Below are positions 25,332 through 34,879 of a stretch of DNA of 64,000 nucleotides, in pieces. The stretch comes from an uncultured Victivallales bacterium. Lineage in GTDB: Bacteria; Verrucomicrobiota; Lentisphaeria; Victivallales; UBA1829. The notes under the pieces are model-generated. The model did not search any database and was not told where the DNA came from. It saw only the letters and a program-made list of their open reading frames with translations. A program made the position numbers and the translations under genes. How positions within the stretch are numbered: the stretch's first letter is position 1; each line of letters starts with the position of its first letter. The stretch lies in assembly GCA_934644965.1 (NCBI GenBank), contig CAKUDG010000003.1:62001-126000 (forward strand). The letters are read 5' to 3'.

Positions 25332-26390
25332 TTATTCAAGCAGCGGGGGACGTCCGGAACTCACACGGTCGAGATCGGCAAGGAGTTTTCTCCAGCTGAA
25401 AGGACGCTGCGCGGGATCGCGGGAGAGCGTCTTCTGGAGAAGACGGGAAAAATTCTCCGAAACGGCAGGATTGAGCTTATGTACGGGAACGGCTTCCTGT
25501 GAAAGCATATCTTTCAGGACAGCGGCCGGATTTTTCCCCGTAAAAGGAGGCTTCCCGGTGAGGAGAAAGTAAATGGTGGCACCGAGTGAATAAATATCCG
25601 TCGTACAGGAAAGGGAGGATGCGTTGTGGAACTGTTCCGGACTCATGAAGCCGGGGGTCCCGAGCCCATGATCGGGAAGGGTCAGGACGGTCGTGCTTGT
25701 GGAATCCATGGACTTCGCAATTCCAAAATCCAACAGGCGGATATGGCCTTTGTCATCAATCATAATATTGGAGGGTTTGATGTCCCGGTGCAGAAGTTTG
25801 AGCTTTTCCCAGGCATAATTCAGAGCCTGTGCAAGAAGAGTCATAATCTGAATGGAAACGGCCTCGTTGAAATCATAACAGTTTTTCAGGCGGAGCTGTT
25901 CGAGCGTGTAGCCGTCTACATATTCCATAATGAGGCACATGTTGAGTCCGTCGTCCCAGGCTTCATAGACTTTGACAATACTTTCATGGTTGAGCCTGGA
26001 AAGCAGAAGCGCCTCTCTCCGGAAACGTTTAGCGGAAAGCGCCGGATCGTCATCCTGACTCATGCAGAGCATTTTCAGCACGTAACGCCGTACAAAGTCA
26101 TTCCGGGGGCAGCAGAGGAAGAGCGCCCCCATGCCTCCCTGGGCTATTTTCTTCAGAATCCGATAACTTCCCACGATGTCCCCCGGACGAATCTCCGAAG
26201 GATCCTTCAGTTTCGCTTTCCCGCGGCAGTTCGGGCAGAACAGAAAACTGCCATTCGCGTTTTCCTTCACCAGCGGATTCCCGCAAACCGGGCAGACGGA
26301 TGCATTTTCTCCTCGCAAAACGCTGAGAGGAAGCGTCTCTCCCGCAAAGGGAAGTTTCTTGGTCTTCCCGGCATTCCCCTGTCTACTCAT
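25332..26390 (-). CDS. Hanks-type Ser/Thr protein kinase with N-terminal zinc ribbon
   Basis: A 352-residue soluble kinase. Residues 30-58 contain CPVC and FCPNC, a zinc ribbon. The kinase domain (about 72-345) has the glycine loop QGGMGA (84-89), the ATP-anchoring lysine in YVLKML (K106), HRDIKPSN (201-208), DFG (221-223) and the activation-segment GTPGFMSPEQF. No transmembrane helix or PASTA-type sensor follows, unlike most bacterial receptor kinases. The ATG at 26390 lies eight bases after GGGAG; a 47-residue longer frame has no such signal. No partner phosphatase is adjacent. The target is unknown. Confidence 0.92.
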   Translation of the reverse strand: MSRQGNAGKTKKLPFAGETLPLSVLRGENASVCPVCGNPLVKENANGSFLFCPNCRGKAKLKDPSEIRPGDIVGSYRILKKIAQGGMGALFLCCPRNDFVRRYVLKMLCMSQDDDPALSAKRFRREALLLSRLNHESIVKVYEAWDDGLNMCLIMEYVDGYTLEQLRLKNCYDFNEAVSIQIMTLLAQALNYAWEKLKLLHRDIKPSNIMIDDKGHIRLLDFGIAKSMDSTSTTVLTLPDHGLGTPGFMSPEQFHNASSLSCTTDIYSLGATIYFLLTGKPPFTGKNPAAVLKDMLSQEAVPVHKLNPAVSENFSRLLQKTLSRDPAQRPFSWRKLLADLDRVSSGRPPLLE

Positions 26391-26961
26391 GAAAAAAACT
26401 CCCTTCCCTGTTCTTTTTCTCCTGTCCTGCCTTTCCCAGACTGCGAAGTCTGCGCGCGGGCTCTTTATCTGCCTCAGCGTTTTCCATTCTGCCCCGTATT
26501 CCGTGCGGTACGCTTTTTTTCGTTCTTCCACTCACGACCGCGAAAGGAAGAAAAGTCCATCATCCGCACAAACGGAAAAAGAAAGTCCTATACAGTATTC
26601 CGCCTCTGTTTTTTTTCAAGGAAAAAGTAAAGTATTTCCCTTCCTTTCCTGCTGGAAAAGACGAAGATCTGAATTTTCCCATCCCCCGATCCGGACGGAT
26701 CTGGAAGAAGAAAGTCCATCACAGAAAAAAATGAAAAAAAACAGAAATAATCAACGGGGGAAAAACGCGTTCCCGGAGCTTTTCCTTCCCGGTTTCCTCT
26801 CCGCCCTCTCTATTTTCTTTTTTCCGATTTCTTTTTTCCCATTCCTCCATCCCTGCTCCCCCTGTCCCTGAGGAGGGGAAAAAGGAATGAAACCGCCCTC
26901 TGCGCATCCCGGCGGCGGCACCGCCGTTTTTTTCCTTTGTCTGAGAGGAAACGACAGAATC
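26391..26961. other. 571-bp intergenic region, no gene recognised
   Basis: Dominated by homopurine and homopyrimidine tracts. A CGGCGG-CA-CCGCCG hairpin at 26913-26926 with a following T-run sits on the plus strand, where no upstream plus-strand gene exists. Short frames here are low-complexity and lack ribosome binding sites. Confidence 0.5.
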
Positions 26962-28128
26962 TCAGCGGAAATTCAGGGCGCAGGCACAGAGCTGGGCGGC
27001 GCCGAGCGGAAGAATCTCTTCATCAAAATCAAAATGCGCGGTATGAGCAATCGGGAAGTCCGCACCTTTGCGAATGCCGAAAGTCATATAATAGGCGGGG
27101 ATTTTTTCCGCATAATATCCAAAATCGTCGGATCCCATGCTCGGTTCGATCCGGACCGTTTCCAGCCCCAGTTCCTCCGCGGAAGGCAGCACCACGTTCC
27201 GCCCCAGTTCAGGAGCATTCAAGCTGACGGGATATTTCGGGATCAGTTCCAGATCGCATTTCGCATGGTTTTTCAATGCGCATCCTTCCACCACCGGGAC
27301 GATTTCACGGCAGAAAATCTCCCGGGCCTCGTGAGCCAGATATTTCATCCGTCCTTCCACGACGGCCGTATCTGGAATTTTGTTATCATATTCATCCGCG
27401 ACAATCCTGACGGGAACAATATTGCAGGGATACACCGGATGAATCGCATCCCGGATCCGTGCCAGCGAGGAAACGATGTCACAGGCCGCGAAAATCGGAT
27501 TCACACATTTTTCCGGATATGCGGAATGGCCGCCCTTGCCGTGAACGGTGATCCGGAAGGCAATTCCTCCTGCCATGACGGCACCGTCATAAAAGCCCAG
27601 TTTCCCAAAATCGGATGTCGCGTTCAGATGGAATCCGAATACCGCTTCCGCGCCGTCGAGCGCCCCTGCCCTGAGAAAGACCGGAGCTCCGCTGGGAACA
27701 ATCTCCTCCGCAGGCTGAAAGAGGAAACGCACCGTGTTCGGACGCGTCCGCTGATTCCCGAGAAGAAACGCCGCCCCGAGCAGCACCGCCACATGACCGT
27801 CATGACCGCAGGCATGCATGACACCGGGATTTTCCGAGACATAAGAATGCGTATTGGCCTCTGAAATTGCCAGAGCGTCAATATCCGCGCGGAGAGCAAC
27901 GGTCTTCCCGGACTCGCCCGGAAGTTCCGCGATCACTCCGGTGGGACAGTCCTGCAACTCCAGAAAGCGGATCCCGGGGACTGTGGACAATGCCTCCCGG
28001 ATTTTCTCCGTCGTCCGATATTCCTGAAATCCCAGTTCCGGATGCCGGTGCAGATCCCGCCGGATCGTCCGGAGACGCTCCGTCAGGCCAAGGGCTTCTT
28101 TCCATAATTCTTTTCCGCTGCAGATCAT
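26962..28128 (-). CDS. M20 family amidohydrolase (hippurate hydrolase/aminoacylase type)
   Basis: A 388-residue M20D peptidase-family amidohydrolase. It has RRDLHRHPELGFQEYRT, LRADIDALAI, MHACGHDGHVAVLLGAA, FQPAEE and the C-terminal SMGSDDFGYY with a late metal-ligand histidine in AHTAHFDFDE. Relatives hydrolyse N-acyl amino acids, hippurate or indole-acetyl amino acids. The length is standard and there is no signal peptide, so it is cytoplasmic. It is divergent from another M20 gene 600 bp away. Confidence 0.93.
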   Translation of the reverse strand: MICSGKELWKEALGLTERLRTIRRDLHRHPELGFQEYRTTEKIREALSTVPGIRFLELQDCPTGVIAELPGESGKTVALRADIDALAISEANTHSYVSENPGVMHACGHDGHVAVLLGAAFLLGNQRTRPNTVRFLFQPAEEIVPSGAPVFLRAGALDGAEAVFGFHLNATSDFGKLGFYDGAVMAGGIAFRITVHGKGGHSAYPEKCVNPIFAACDIVSSLARIRDAIHPVYPCNIVPVRIVADEYDNKIPDTAVVEGRMKYLAHEAREIFCREIVPVVEGCALKNHAKCDLELIPKYPVSLNAPELGRNVVLPSAEELGLETVRIEPSMGSDDFGYYAEKIPAYYMTFGIRKGADFPIAHTAHFDFDEEILPLGAAQLCACALNFR

Positions 28129-28732
28129 ATTTTCCCTCTTTCCCTTTCTTCTTCTGATTTTTCTTCTGACAGCCTGACAAAGCGGAATGGATGTGATGAG
28201 AACATGGGTTCATATCCGGCAGAACGGGAATCCCCATGAATTCCACAGGCGCTTCTGTCCCGTCCTGAGGCTGCGCAGTCTGATTCTTCTCTCTGGTTTC
28301 TTCTCTGATTGTCTTCTCTGATTTCTCCAAATTCGCCTGCCGCGCCCGTCTCCTGTTTAGCAATTTCTCCGCTTCTCCGGTCCCTTCTGCCCCGGAGGGG
28401 GGAGCGGAAAACACAAACAAAGACACGGCATGATGCCTGAAGGTAGGAATAGCATCGGGGGGGAAGAGAGTCAACCCCACTTTCCTCTGAAAATCCCGAA
28501 ATCAACATCTGCTCTTTCCCCTTCTCCATTCCGGGAGAGGGAGGAGGAGAAAAAAAAGAAGCAGGAAAAAAAAGCACTTTCCCCTTCTCCGGAACGTCTT
28601 CCGAGTGCTCCTCCGCAAAGCAGAAGGGGACTTTTCCCCCCTTGCAAAGAGAAGTAAGGAAGATTATACTTAATCAACGCAAAAACGAAAACACTCGAAG
28701 ACGGGAAAAACACGGGAGCATAGCCAAACAAC
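28129..28732. other. 604-bp divergent intergenic region between two M20 genes
   Basis: It holds a good promoter for the rightward gene at 28642-28670 and a short AGCACT...AGTGCT inverted repeat near 28574-28610. The rest is purine/pyrimidine-biased sequence. No gene, tRNA or riboswitch seen. Confidence 0.5.
28642..28670 (+). promoter_or_regulatory. Candidate promoter of the second M20 gene
   Basis: TTGCAA (28642-28647) and TATACT (28665-28670) are exactly 17 bases apart and about 60 bp upstream of the start codon. One of the best sigma-70-like matches in the window. Confidence 0.55.
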
Positions 28733-30028
28733 ATGCGTTCCAAGGAAAAAGTCAAACAGGATGTTCTGGCAGCCATCGACGCCAGGAAAGATCAGCTCAT
28801 CGCCATCGGGGAACAGATCTGGAAGAATCCGGAACCGGGTTACAGGGAAGAAAAAACAAGCCGTCTTGCGGCAGAGACCCTCCGCTCTCTCGGACTGGAC
28901 GTGACGGAGAAACTGGCACTGACCGGTCTTCGTTCGGATCTGAATACCGGCAGGGAAGGTCCCGTCCTTGCCGTGCTGGGGGAAATGGACTCCCTGATTC
29001 TGCCGACTCATCCGGAGGCGGATCCCCAGACGGGAGCTGTCCATGCCTGCGGACACAACACCCATATCACGGCGATGCTCGGGACGGCCATGGGGCTTGT
29101 GGATGCGGGCGCGGCAGAAGAACTCTCCGGCAAAGTCGCCTTCATCGGCACCCCGGCGGAGGAATGCATCGAAATCGGCTACCGCTGCAGGCTCATCGAC
29201 GAGGGAAAAATCCGCTTCGCAAACGGAAAACAGGAACTCATCCGCTGCGGAGCGTTTGACGATGTGGATCTTTCGTACATGCTTCATGTCGGAGCCGGCT
29301 ACAATGTCTGGGACGGAAACGGATTCCTGGTCAAGCAGATCACACTTCACGGGAAAAGCACCCACGCCGCCGGACCTCAGAACAGCGTCAATGCCATGAG
29401 TGCTCTGACGCTCGCGCAGACCGCCGTCGGACTTCTTCGCGAAACGCTCAACGGATGCGAGCGCATCCACGGCATCATCACCTCCGGCGGGGATGCTCCG
29501 AACATCATACCGGATACCATCCGTGCGGAATATCTTGTCCGCTCCAATACCATTGAAAATCTGAAGAAACTCGAAGAGAAGTTCGACCGTGCCTTCCTCT
29601 GCTCCGCCGCCGCGCTCGGCGGCAGCGCGGAGATCAGGACCATTCCAGGATCCATGCCGAATCATACGGACCGGCAGCTTTTTGAACTTTTCCGGGAAAC
29701 CGCCTCCAACCTGGATCCGGGAGCGGAAATCCCGTCGGAAATTTCCTTCAACACCGGATCTACAGACATGGGAGACGTCAGCATGATCGTCCCGGCACTT
29801 CACGCGGGGGCCCGGGGCAGCGGAGGGGCCTGTCATTCCGTCCATTTCCGGATCACGGATCCGGAAACGGCTTATGTGAGGAATGCAAAAATCATGGCTT
29901 CCATGGCGGTCGAGCTGCTGTACGGCAAGGCGGAAAAGGGATGGAAAATCGCCGAAGGGAAAAAAGACAGGATGTCCGTTGCGGATTATCTGTCCATGCT
30001 GGAATCCTTCTGCTCGCACAGGAGATAA
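28733..30028 (+). CDS. M20 family amidohydrolase (AbgB-like)
   Basis: A 431-residue M20 hydrolase closer to the p-aminobenzoyl-glutamate hydrolase/AbgB branch than to its neighbour. It has EIGEQIWKNPEPGYREEKT-type opening residues, HACGHNTHITAML with Asn in place of the usual Asp after GH, TPAEE, and GSTDMGDVS near the end. AbgB-type proteins act on folate breakdown products or dipeptides as heteromers. The 3' end overlaps the convergent P-loop kinase gene by 43 bp. Confidence 0.9.
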   Translation: MRSKEKVKQDVLAAIDARKDQLIAIGEQIWKNPEPGYREEKTSRLAAETLRSLGLDVTEKLALTGLRSDLNTGREGPVLAVLGEMDSLILPTHPEADPQTGAVHACGHNTHITAMLGTAMGLVDAGAAEELSGKVAFIGTPAEECIEIGYRCRLIDEGKIRFANGKQELIRCGAFDDVDLSYMLHVGAGYNVWDGNGFLVKQITLHGKSTHAAGPQNSVNAMSALTLAQTAVGLLRETLNGCERIHGIITSGGDAPNIIPDTIRAEYLVRSNTIENLKKLEEKFDRAFLCSAAALGGSAEIRTIPGSMPNHTDRQLFELFRETASNLDPGAEIPSEISFNTGSTDMGDVSMIVPALHAGARGSGGACHSVHFRITDPETAYVRNAKIMASMAVELLYGKAEKGWKIAEGKKDRMSVADYLSMLESFCSHRR

Positions 30029-30522
30029 CGCTCCGCCTCACGCGGATGACGGAACTGGAGGACGGAAACCCGGCAGGACGCATTTTCAAGATCTGCAAGA
30101 ACCCGCGGAAGCATCTCTCTGTTGTAGTCCCAGATGAAGCGCAGAAAATCCGGAGTCAGACGCTCCGGACAGCCCGGGGCGGCGTCCGGGCGGGGCTTCC
30201 GCCGGGGACAAGCATATTCCAGACGCCGTTTCAAAACACGCCACAGGCAGACTGAACGAGGATAACGGAGAAAAACTACCCCGTCCGCGTATTTCAGACG
30301 TTCCGGGAGAGTCCTTTTGTAATTGCCGTCCAGGATCCATTCGTCTTTTTTCAGGATCCGCCCGAGTTCCGCATCGAATTCCTCTCTGGAGGCTTTCTTC
30401 CATCCGGGCCGCCAGAAAAGACGGTCCAGATGAAAGACAGGCAGCCCCAGCTTCTCTCCGAGTCTGCGCGCGAACGTGCTCTTGCCCGCCCCGCAGCAGC
30501 CGAGAACCAGAATCCGTTTCAC
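29986..30522 (-). CDS. P-loop kinase of the adenylate-kinase/topology-modulation (FlaR) type
   Basis: A 178-residue NTPase. Walker A GCCGAGKST lies directly at the N-terminus, followed by HLDRLFWRPGW, LDGNYKRTLPERL and VVFLRYPR, the typical layout of FlaR/AAA-type small kinases annotated as DNA topology modulation proteins. The GTG start at 30522 overlaps the upstream stop (GTGA) and is eight bases after GGAG, so it is coupled to the nucleotidyltransferase-like gene. Its 3' end overlaps the convergent M20 gene. The substrate is unknown. Confidence 0.82.
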   Translation of the reverse strand: MKRILVLGCCGAGKSTFARRLGEKLGLPVFHLDRLFWRPGWKKASREEFDAELGRILKKDEWILDGNYKRTLPERLKYADGVVFLRYPRSVCLWRVLKRRLEYACPRRKPRPDAAPGCPERLTPDFLRFIWDYNREMLPRVLADLENASCRVSVLQFRHPREAERYLLCEQKDSSMDR

Positions 30523-31232
30523 GGCATCCACTCCAGAATGCCGGAAAGGGGATGCTGCCGGAGCCAGTGTTCAAATTCGGGCCAGGTCCGGACGCCGTCT
30601 CCGATCACGGCGCGATAGAAGGCGATTCCCGGGACCCGGGCTTCGGCGGGGGACCGGTCCTTGAGGGAGAGAATGGCCAGACGCGTTTCCGGAGTCAGAA
30701 CGGCGCGGATGCGTTCGGCGACGCGCTCGAAATAACCGTCGTAACGCGATCCACGAAGAATCTGGATCATATCGATCTGCCATTCCTCCGTCATCGGATT
30801 TCTCTGTGCCGGCTCATCAGGCAGTGCGGAAAGACCGGAGGGAAGCGCCGCGGTTTTCTTTCCGGACTCTCGCTCTCCTGCTGCGACGGACTTCTCCTTC
30901 TCCGCGCAGACACGGACATGCCATTCCAGACAGCACTCCTCCGTCCGGGACAAATCCTGAAATTCCATTCCCTTCAGCACGATCCCCCCTCCTCCTCGGG
31001 CCATCCGTTCCAGCGCCGCCAGACCGTCGGCACATTGGAGTTCCGATGTATAGATATGGAAATCAAGATCGCGGTGTTTCATCAGAAGCCCCATCGCAAA
31101 AGACCCCACGGGCCGGACCTCCCCTCCGACCGATTCCCAGGATTCAAATACGCGACTCGCCAAAACGATTTTTTCCGCCTCTTCACGGATCATCCGCGCC
31201 TTTTCCAGCAATAATGAAATGTTCTTCTCCAT
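30519..31232 (-). CDS. Nucleotidyltransferase-fold protein of unknown substrate
   Basis: A 237-residue protein whose residues 40-62 read RPVGSFAMGLLMKHRDLDFHIYT. GSxxxG plus DxDFH fits a polymerase-beta-type nucleotidyltransferase active site. A low-complexity charged insertion (about 110-150) follows. The C-terminal part (WQIDMIQIL...PETRLAILSLK) is helical. It overlaps the downstream P-loop kinase gene by a GTGA junction, so the pair works together or is at least co-translated. It may modify a small molecule or nucleotide; nothing more can be supported. Confidence 0.65.
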   Translation of the reverse strand: MEKNISLLLEKARMIREEAEKIVLASRVFESWESVGGEVRPVGSFAMGLLMKHRDLDFHIYTSELQCADGLAALERMARGGGGIVLKGMEFQDLSRTEECCLEWHVRVCAEKEKSVAAGERESGKKTAALPSGLSALPDEPAQRNPMTEEWQIDMIQILRGSRYDGYFERVAERIRAVLTPETRLAILSLKDRSPAEARVPGIAFYRAVIGDGVRTWPEFEHWLRQHPLSGILEWMP

Positions 31233-31257
31233 ATAACACTCTGATTCGAGGGCTCCT

Positions 31258-32466
31258 TTACTCCTTATCGTGTCCCGGGACCGGAGAAAGGATCAGGCGC
31301 ACTTCAGGCCCCTCGTTCGAGGGAATTGCAACAAGTCCGACCGCGGCGCAGACCGAATCCAGCGCTTCTCCGACAGAAATCTCATCCGTTTCAAAATCCA
31401 GCAGCGGAAATGCCCCGTCAGACGGATCGAATCCATCATAACGGAATTTCACGCTCCCCCTCCCCTGTCTGACAGGCTCCTTTTCCAGAAACACCAGTGC
31501 TTCGGCAAGCGGCAGCCCCGTCCATGCGATCCGGGGGATGAAGACGGAATCGAGAATCCGCGCGGCGGAATCCTCCGGATGGCCTCCCGGATCCCGGTTT
31601 TCGTCCTGAACATTCGCCTGGAAGGTGCTTCCCTCGTCCGGCGGAGCGTTTTTCCCGGGAGCGGGAGGAGGAAGCGGGGAAACGTGTTTCCATGCGGCTT
31701 CGGCGGCTCTTTCCGCGCGGGTGACGTCCGTGCGCATTTCGGCGGCGCGGAAGGAACTCCGGTACAGTTTCCCAAGTTCCTCGGAGGCAGCTGCATGGAA
31801 GGGGTTGATTTTCAGGATTTCTTCGTAACGATCGCGCGCTTCGGAAAAGAGCCCGGCGTTTCTCAGTGTATTTCCTTCCGCAAGGAGACGGGAAATTTCC
31901 TTTTCCCTCCCCGCTTTCCGGGCGGCTTCCGCATACGAATTCATTTGCTCTCTGTATTCCGCCGCGGCAAGACGTTTCCGGTACTCCTCCGCCATTCTTC
32001 CCGCCCGGGCGGCAAGCGCGGGAGAAAGGGAAGCGGCTCTTTCACAGAGGGCAATCGCCGTCCGGCAATCTTCAGGAAGGGGCTGCACTCCTCCCCCGCC
32101 GGAAAGCATGGTCTCATTGGCCAGCAGGCAGCAGTATTCGCCCAGACGCTTCTTCCAGAGAAGGAGTGTCTTTTTCATTTTAGCGTTTTGTTCCCCCGCC
32201 TGATGAGCAGAATCCGCTTCCTCCGCGGCAAAGCGGAGCGCCTCTTCCGCATATTCCCGGGCCCGGAGATAATTCCGGGAGGCGGCGGCTTTTTCCGCCT
32301 CACGCATCAGAAACTCACCTGGAGACCGCGGAGAGGGTGCGGAAGAAGCACCGGGACCTTCTCCCACCGGGAGAGAAGAGGATGAACTGCAGGAAAAAAG
32401 CAGAAGGGAGAAAGCCATGATTGCTCCTCCGCGCAGGAGAGCCGAATAAAATCTGGATACTGGCAT
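31258..32466 (-). CDS. Lipoprotein with repeat helices and a secretin-N0/STN-like C-terminal domain
   Basis: A 402-residue protein beginning with a lipoprotein signal peptide (LLLFSCSS, acylated Cys about residue 26). Residues 50-260 are helical with TPR-like stretches such as AGLFSEARDRYEEILKINPFHAAASEELGKLY. After a Pro-rich linker, about residues 305-395 resemble an STN/secretin N0 fold: ILDSVFIPRIAWTG with LPLAEALVFLEKE, then DFETDEISVGEALDSVCAAVGL. No secretin barrel follows, so it could be a pilotin-like or accessory component. Start: ATG at 32466 with AGAAAGGG upstream. It stands alone between the nucleotidyltransferase gene and a divergent HD gene. Confidence 0.65.
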   Translation of the reverse strand: MPVSRFYSALLRGGAIMAFSLLLFSCSSSSSLPVGEGPGASSAPSPRSPGEFLMREAEKAAASRNYLRAREYAEEALRFAAEEADSAHQAGEQNAKMKKTLLLWKKRLGEYCCLLANETMLSGGGGVQPLPEDCRTAIALCERAASLSPALAARAGRMAEEYRKRLAAAEYREQMNSYAEAARKAGREKEISRLLAEGNTLRNAGLFSEARDRYEEILKINPFHAAASEELGKLYRSSFRAAEMRTDVTRAERAAEAAWKHVSPLPPPAPGKNAPPDEGSTFQANVQDENRDPGGHPEDSAARILDSVFIPRIAWTGLPLAEALVFLEKEPVRQGRGSVKFRYDGFDPSDGAFPLLDFETDEISVGEALDSVCAAVGLVAIPSNEGPEVRLILSPVPGHDKE

Positions 32467-32940
32467 TTCTGAAACGCCCTTTCTCAAAAGAAAATTCGCA
32501 TTGACGGAAAAAGAGGCTCATTTCCAGCAAGTTAGCTCTCCGCAAATTTGCTGACAGAGTTTCTTCCATACAGACTTTCCCGGCTGTCGGGAAATCTGAG
32601 TCGATGACGGCCGGGCACGCAGAGTCACATATTCTCCTGCTGACTTTGCCTTAGTTTACATCAAGGAGTGGTAAAAGTCAAAAAAATCCCGGGAGGAAAG
32701 CGCTTTCGGACTTGCAAGAGACTTCATCTCACTTCATATTTCCCACTGCTCAGAATCAGAAGTGACGGAAAGGAAACAACGCATTTTAAGTTTGTTCCTT
32801 TTCTCCTTCCGCCAGGCTGAAACAGACAGAAAGAACAGACAGAAAGCACAGGCAGGAAGAACAGGCAGGAAAGACGGGCGCCCCTCCCGTCCCGTCCCCG
32901 ACCGCGTCCCTCCTCCCTCCCATCCAGGAAAAACAGACTT
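32467..32940. other. 474-bp divergent intergenic region
   Basis: A candidate rightward promoter, TTGCAA (32712-32717) and CATATT (32735-32740) with 17-base spacing, lies 200 bp before the HD gene. A direct-repeat-like purine stretch (CAGACAGAAAGAA... units) spans about 32822-32870. No gene recognised. Confidence 0.45.
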
Positions 32941-33651
32941 ATGCAGTGCGCCATGAACGAACAGGAACAGAAAAGGCTCTGGAAACTTCTCTATGAGAGA
33001 ACCCGGGAAATTCTCTCAGAAGCCCCCGGCTGTCATGATTTTGAACATACGCTCAGGGTGCTCGGCAATGCGCGGCTTCTGCTGGGATCGGAACCCGTTC
33101 CGGATCCATTTGCCGTGGAAACGGCGGCGCTGCTGCATGACATTGCGCGTCCGGAGGAACTGATCTCCGGGGGGAAAATCTGTCATGCCGTACTGGGGGC
33201 GGCAAAAGCGGCAGAACTTCTTTCCGAATGCGGCTGCAGGGATCGGGAGTTTGTTTTGACGGTCTCCTCCTGCGTCCGGAAACATCGTTACCGCGGCGGC
33301 GAAGCACCCGTGACAGGAGAGGAGAAAATCGTATACGATGCTGACAAACTGGATTCCACAGGTGCGCTGGGCATTGCCCGTGCGTTCCATTTTGCGGGGC
33401 GGATCGGTGCAGTGCTGCACAACTCGGGGGAAGAAGCCCTTGCATCGGCGGAATACAGCCGGGGAGACTCCGCCTACAGGGAATACCTGGTGAAACTGCG
33501 CCATCTTCACGAAAAAATGCTGACCGAAACGGGCAGACGCATCGCAACGGAGCGATTCCTTTTCATGCGCAGTTTTTTTAGAGAACTGAACCGGGAAGCC
33601 TTCCTCCTGAATGATGAAGAAGAGAAAGATGGGGCCGAACGAAAAATCTAG
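32941..33651 (+). CDS. HD-domain phosphohydrolase
   Basis: A 236-residue HD-superfamily protein. Metal ligands are visible in CHDFEHTLRVLGNA (H and D of the first helix), ALLHDIAR (the HD pair) and later YDADKLD, as in the YedJ/PgpH-like single-domain hydrolases that remove phosphate from nucleotides. There is no signal peptide. The ATG at 32941 has AGGA 11 bases upstream; the ATG four codons later is an alternative. The sialidase-like gene follows after about 100 bp. Confidence 0.85.
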   Translation: MQCAMNEQEQKRLWKLLYERTREILSEAPGCHDFEHTLRVLGNARLLLGSEPVPDPFAVETAALLHDIARPEELISGGKICHAVLGAAKAAELLSECGCRDREFVLTVSSCVRKHRYRGGEAPVTGEEKIVYDADKLDSTGALGIARAFHFAGRIGAVLHNSGEEALASAEYSRGDSAYREYLVKLRHLHEKMLTETGRRIATERFLFMRSFFRELNREAFLLNDEEEKDGAERKI

Positions 33652-33754
33652 CAGAAAGCCTTCCGCCAATCCCGCCTCCGCTCCATCTCCGGCAAAGGAA
33701 GAAGAGGAAGAGGGAAAAAAGAAAGAATGCAGGGAAAAGAGGAGTCGAAAGGAA

Positions 33755-34879
33755 ATGAATTTCACCTATGCATCGCTGGATCCGGTCCCCGTGACAAAAC
33801 CGGGGAAACACTCGGCGGAGGAAAAGCGGACTCATCAGGGAATTCCCGGAATCGAACGGCTGGATTCGGGCAGGATTTTCGCCGTATGGTATGCGGGAGG
33901 AAAAAGCGAATGCCGGGAAAATTATGTTGTCATGTCCATCAGCGACGACAATGGAGCGACATGGTCCGGGACGGTGGCTGTTGCAGACCCCCCGCACCCC
34001 GATGTCCGCGCCTTCGACTCCACCTGCTGGATTTCCCCCGAAGGACGCTTCCACTGGTTCTGGGCTCAGGGATGCGGGGGAACGGACGGATCCTGGGAAA
34101 ACGCGGACGGAATTGCCGGAGTCTGGTTCTCTGTTCTCGAAAATCCGGAAGATGATCCCGGGAACTTCCGCTTCACGCCTCCCCGGAGAATCTCCAACGG
34201 AGTCATGATGAACAAACCGACCGTGCTTTCCGACGGCTCCTGGGCTCTGCCCTGTTCGGTCTGGACCGGACCTTTCCGGAGGCACGAATCCCTGGATGTC
34301 CGTCAGGGGGCGATGATGCTGCTTTCTCCTGACCGGGGAAAAACATTTGAAGTCCGCGGCAGAATCGCCATGGACGGGGTCGAAGGAGGAGCGTCCTTCG
34401 ACGAACACATGTTCGTTGAACTCCGCTCCGGACGCATTCTCTGCTGTCTCCGGACCAGAAAAGGAATCGCGGAAAGTTTCTCCGACGATGGCGGACGCAC
34501 ATGGAGCACTCCGCGTCTTTCCCGGACGCTTTCCGGACCGGATTCCAGATTCTTCCTCCGCCGTCTCCGTTCAGGACGCCTCCTTCTCATCAGCAACGAT
34601 TCCACCTGCGCCAGAGAACGCTTGAGCGCCTTCCTTTCCGAAGATGACGGACTCTCCTGGCCCTACCGTCTTCTTCTGGACAACAGAAAACCGGTCTCTT
34701 ATCCGGACGCAGCCGAATCCCCCGCAGGAACAATTTCCCTGATTTACGACTGCAACCGATGCAATGGAGGATACATCTTTCTCTCACAAATCACGGAAGA
34801 GGACATCCTGGCGGGATCGCTTGTCACACCCGCTTCTTTCCTGGGCAGGGAAGTCTCACACTCAAGGCCGGTCTCCTGA
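33755..34879 (+). CDS. Sialidase-like BNR beta-propeller protein
   Basis: A 374-residue six-bladed propeller of the sialidase/BNR superfamily. Four Asp-box-like motifs are visible: SISDDNGATW, LSPDRGKTF, FSDDGGRTW and LSEDDGLSW, and it opens with GIPGIERLDSGRIFAVWYAGG. No signal peptide is present at the chosen start, so if active it works in the cytoplasm on imported glycans. The start is the ATG after AAAGGAA; a 48-residue longer frame from 33611 would overlap the HD gene and is highly charged and low-complexity. Exact glycosidase activity is uncertain. Confidence 0.8.
   Translation: MNFTYASLDPVPVTKPGKHSAEEKRTHQGIPGIERLDSGRIFAVWYAGGKSECRENYVVMSISDDNGATWSGTVAVADPPHPDVRAFDSTCWISPEGRFHWFWAQGCGGTDGSWENADGIAGVWFSVLENPEDDPGNFRFTPPRRISNGVMMNKPTVLSDGSWALPCSVWTGPFRRHESLDVRQGAMMLLSPDRGKTFEVRGRIAMDGVEGGASFDEHMFVELRSGRILCCLRTRKGIAESFSDDGGRTWSTPRLSRTLSGPDSRFFLRRLRSGRLLLISNDSTCARERLSAFLSEDDGLSWPYRLLLDNRKPVSYPDAAESPAGTISLIYDCNRCNGGYIFLSQITEEDILAGSLVTPASFLGREVSHSRPVS

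Noticed and set aside
26913..26933. GC-rich hairpin with T-run on the plus strand
   Set aside because: No plus-strand gene precedes it, so calling it a terminator is unsupported.
33611..33754. N-terminal extension of the sialidase-like protein
   Set aside because: Highly charged low-complexity sequence overlapping the HD gene; a better ribosome binding site supports 33755.
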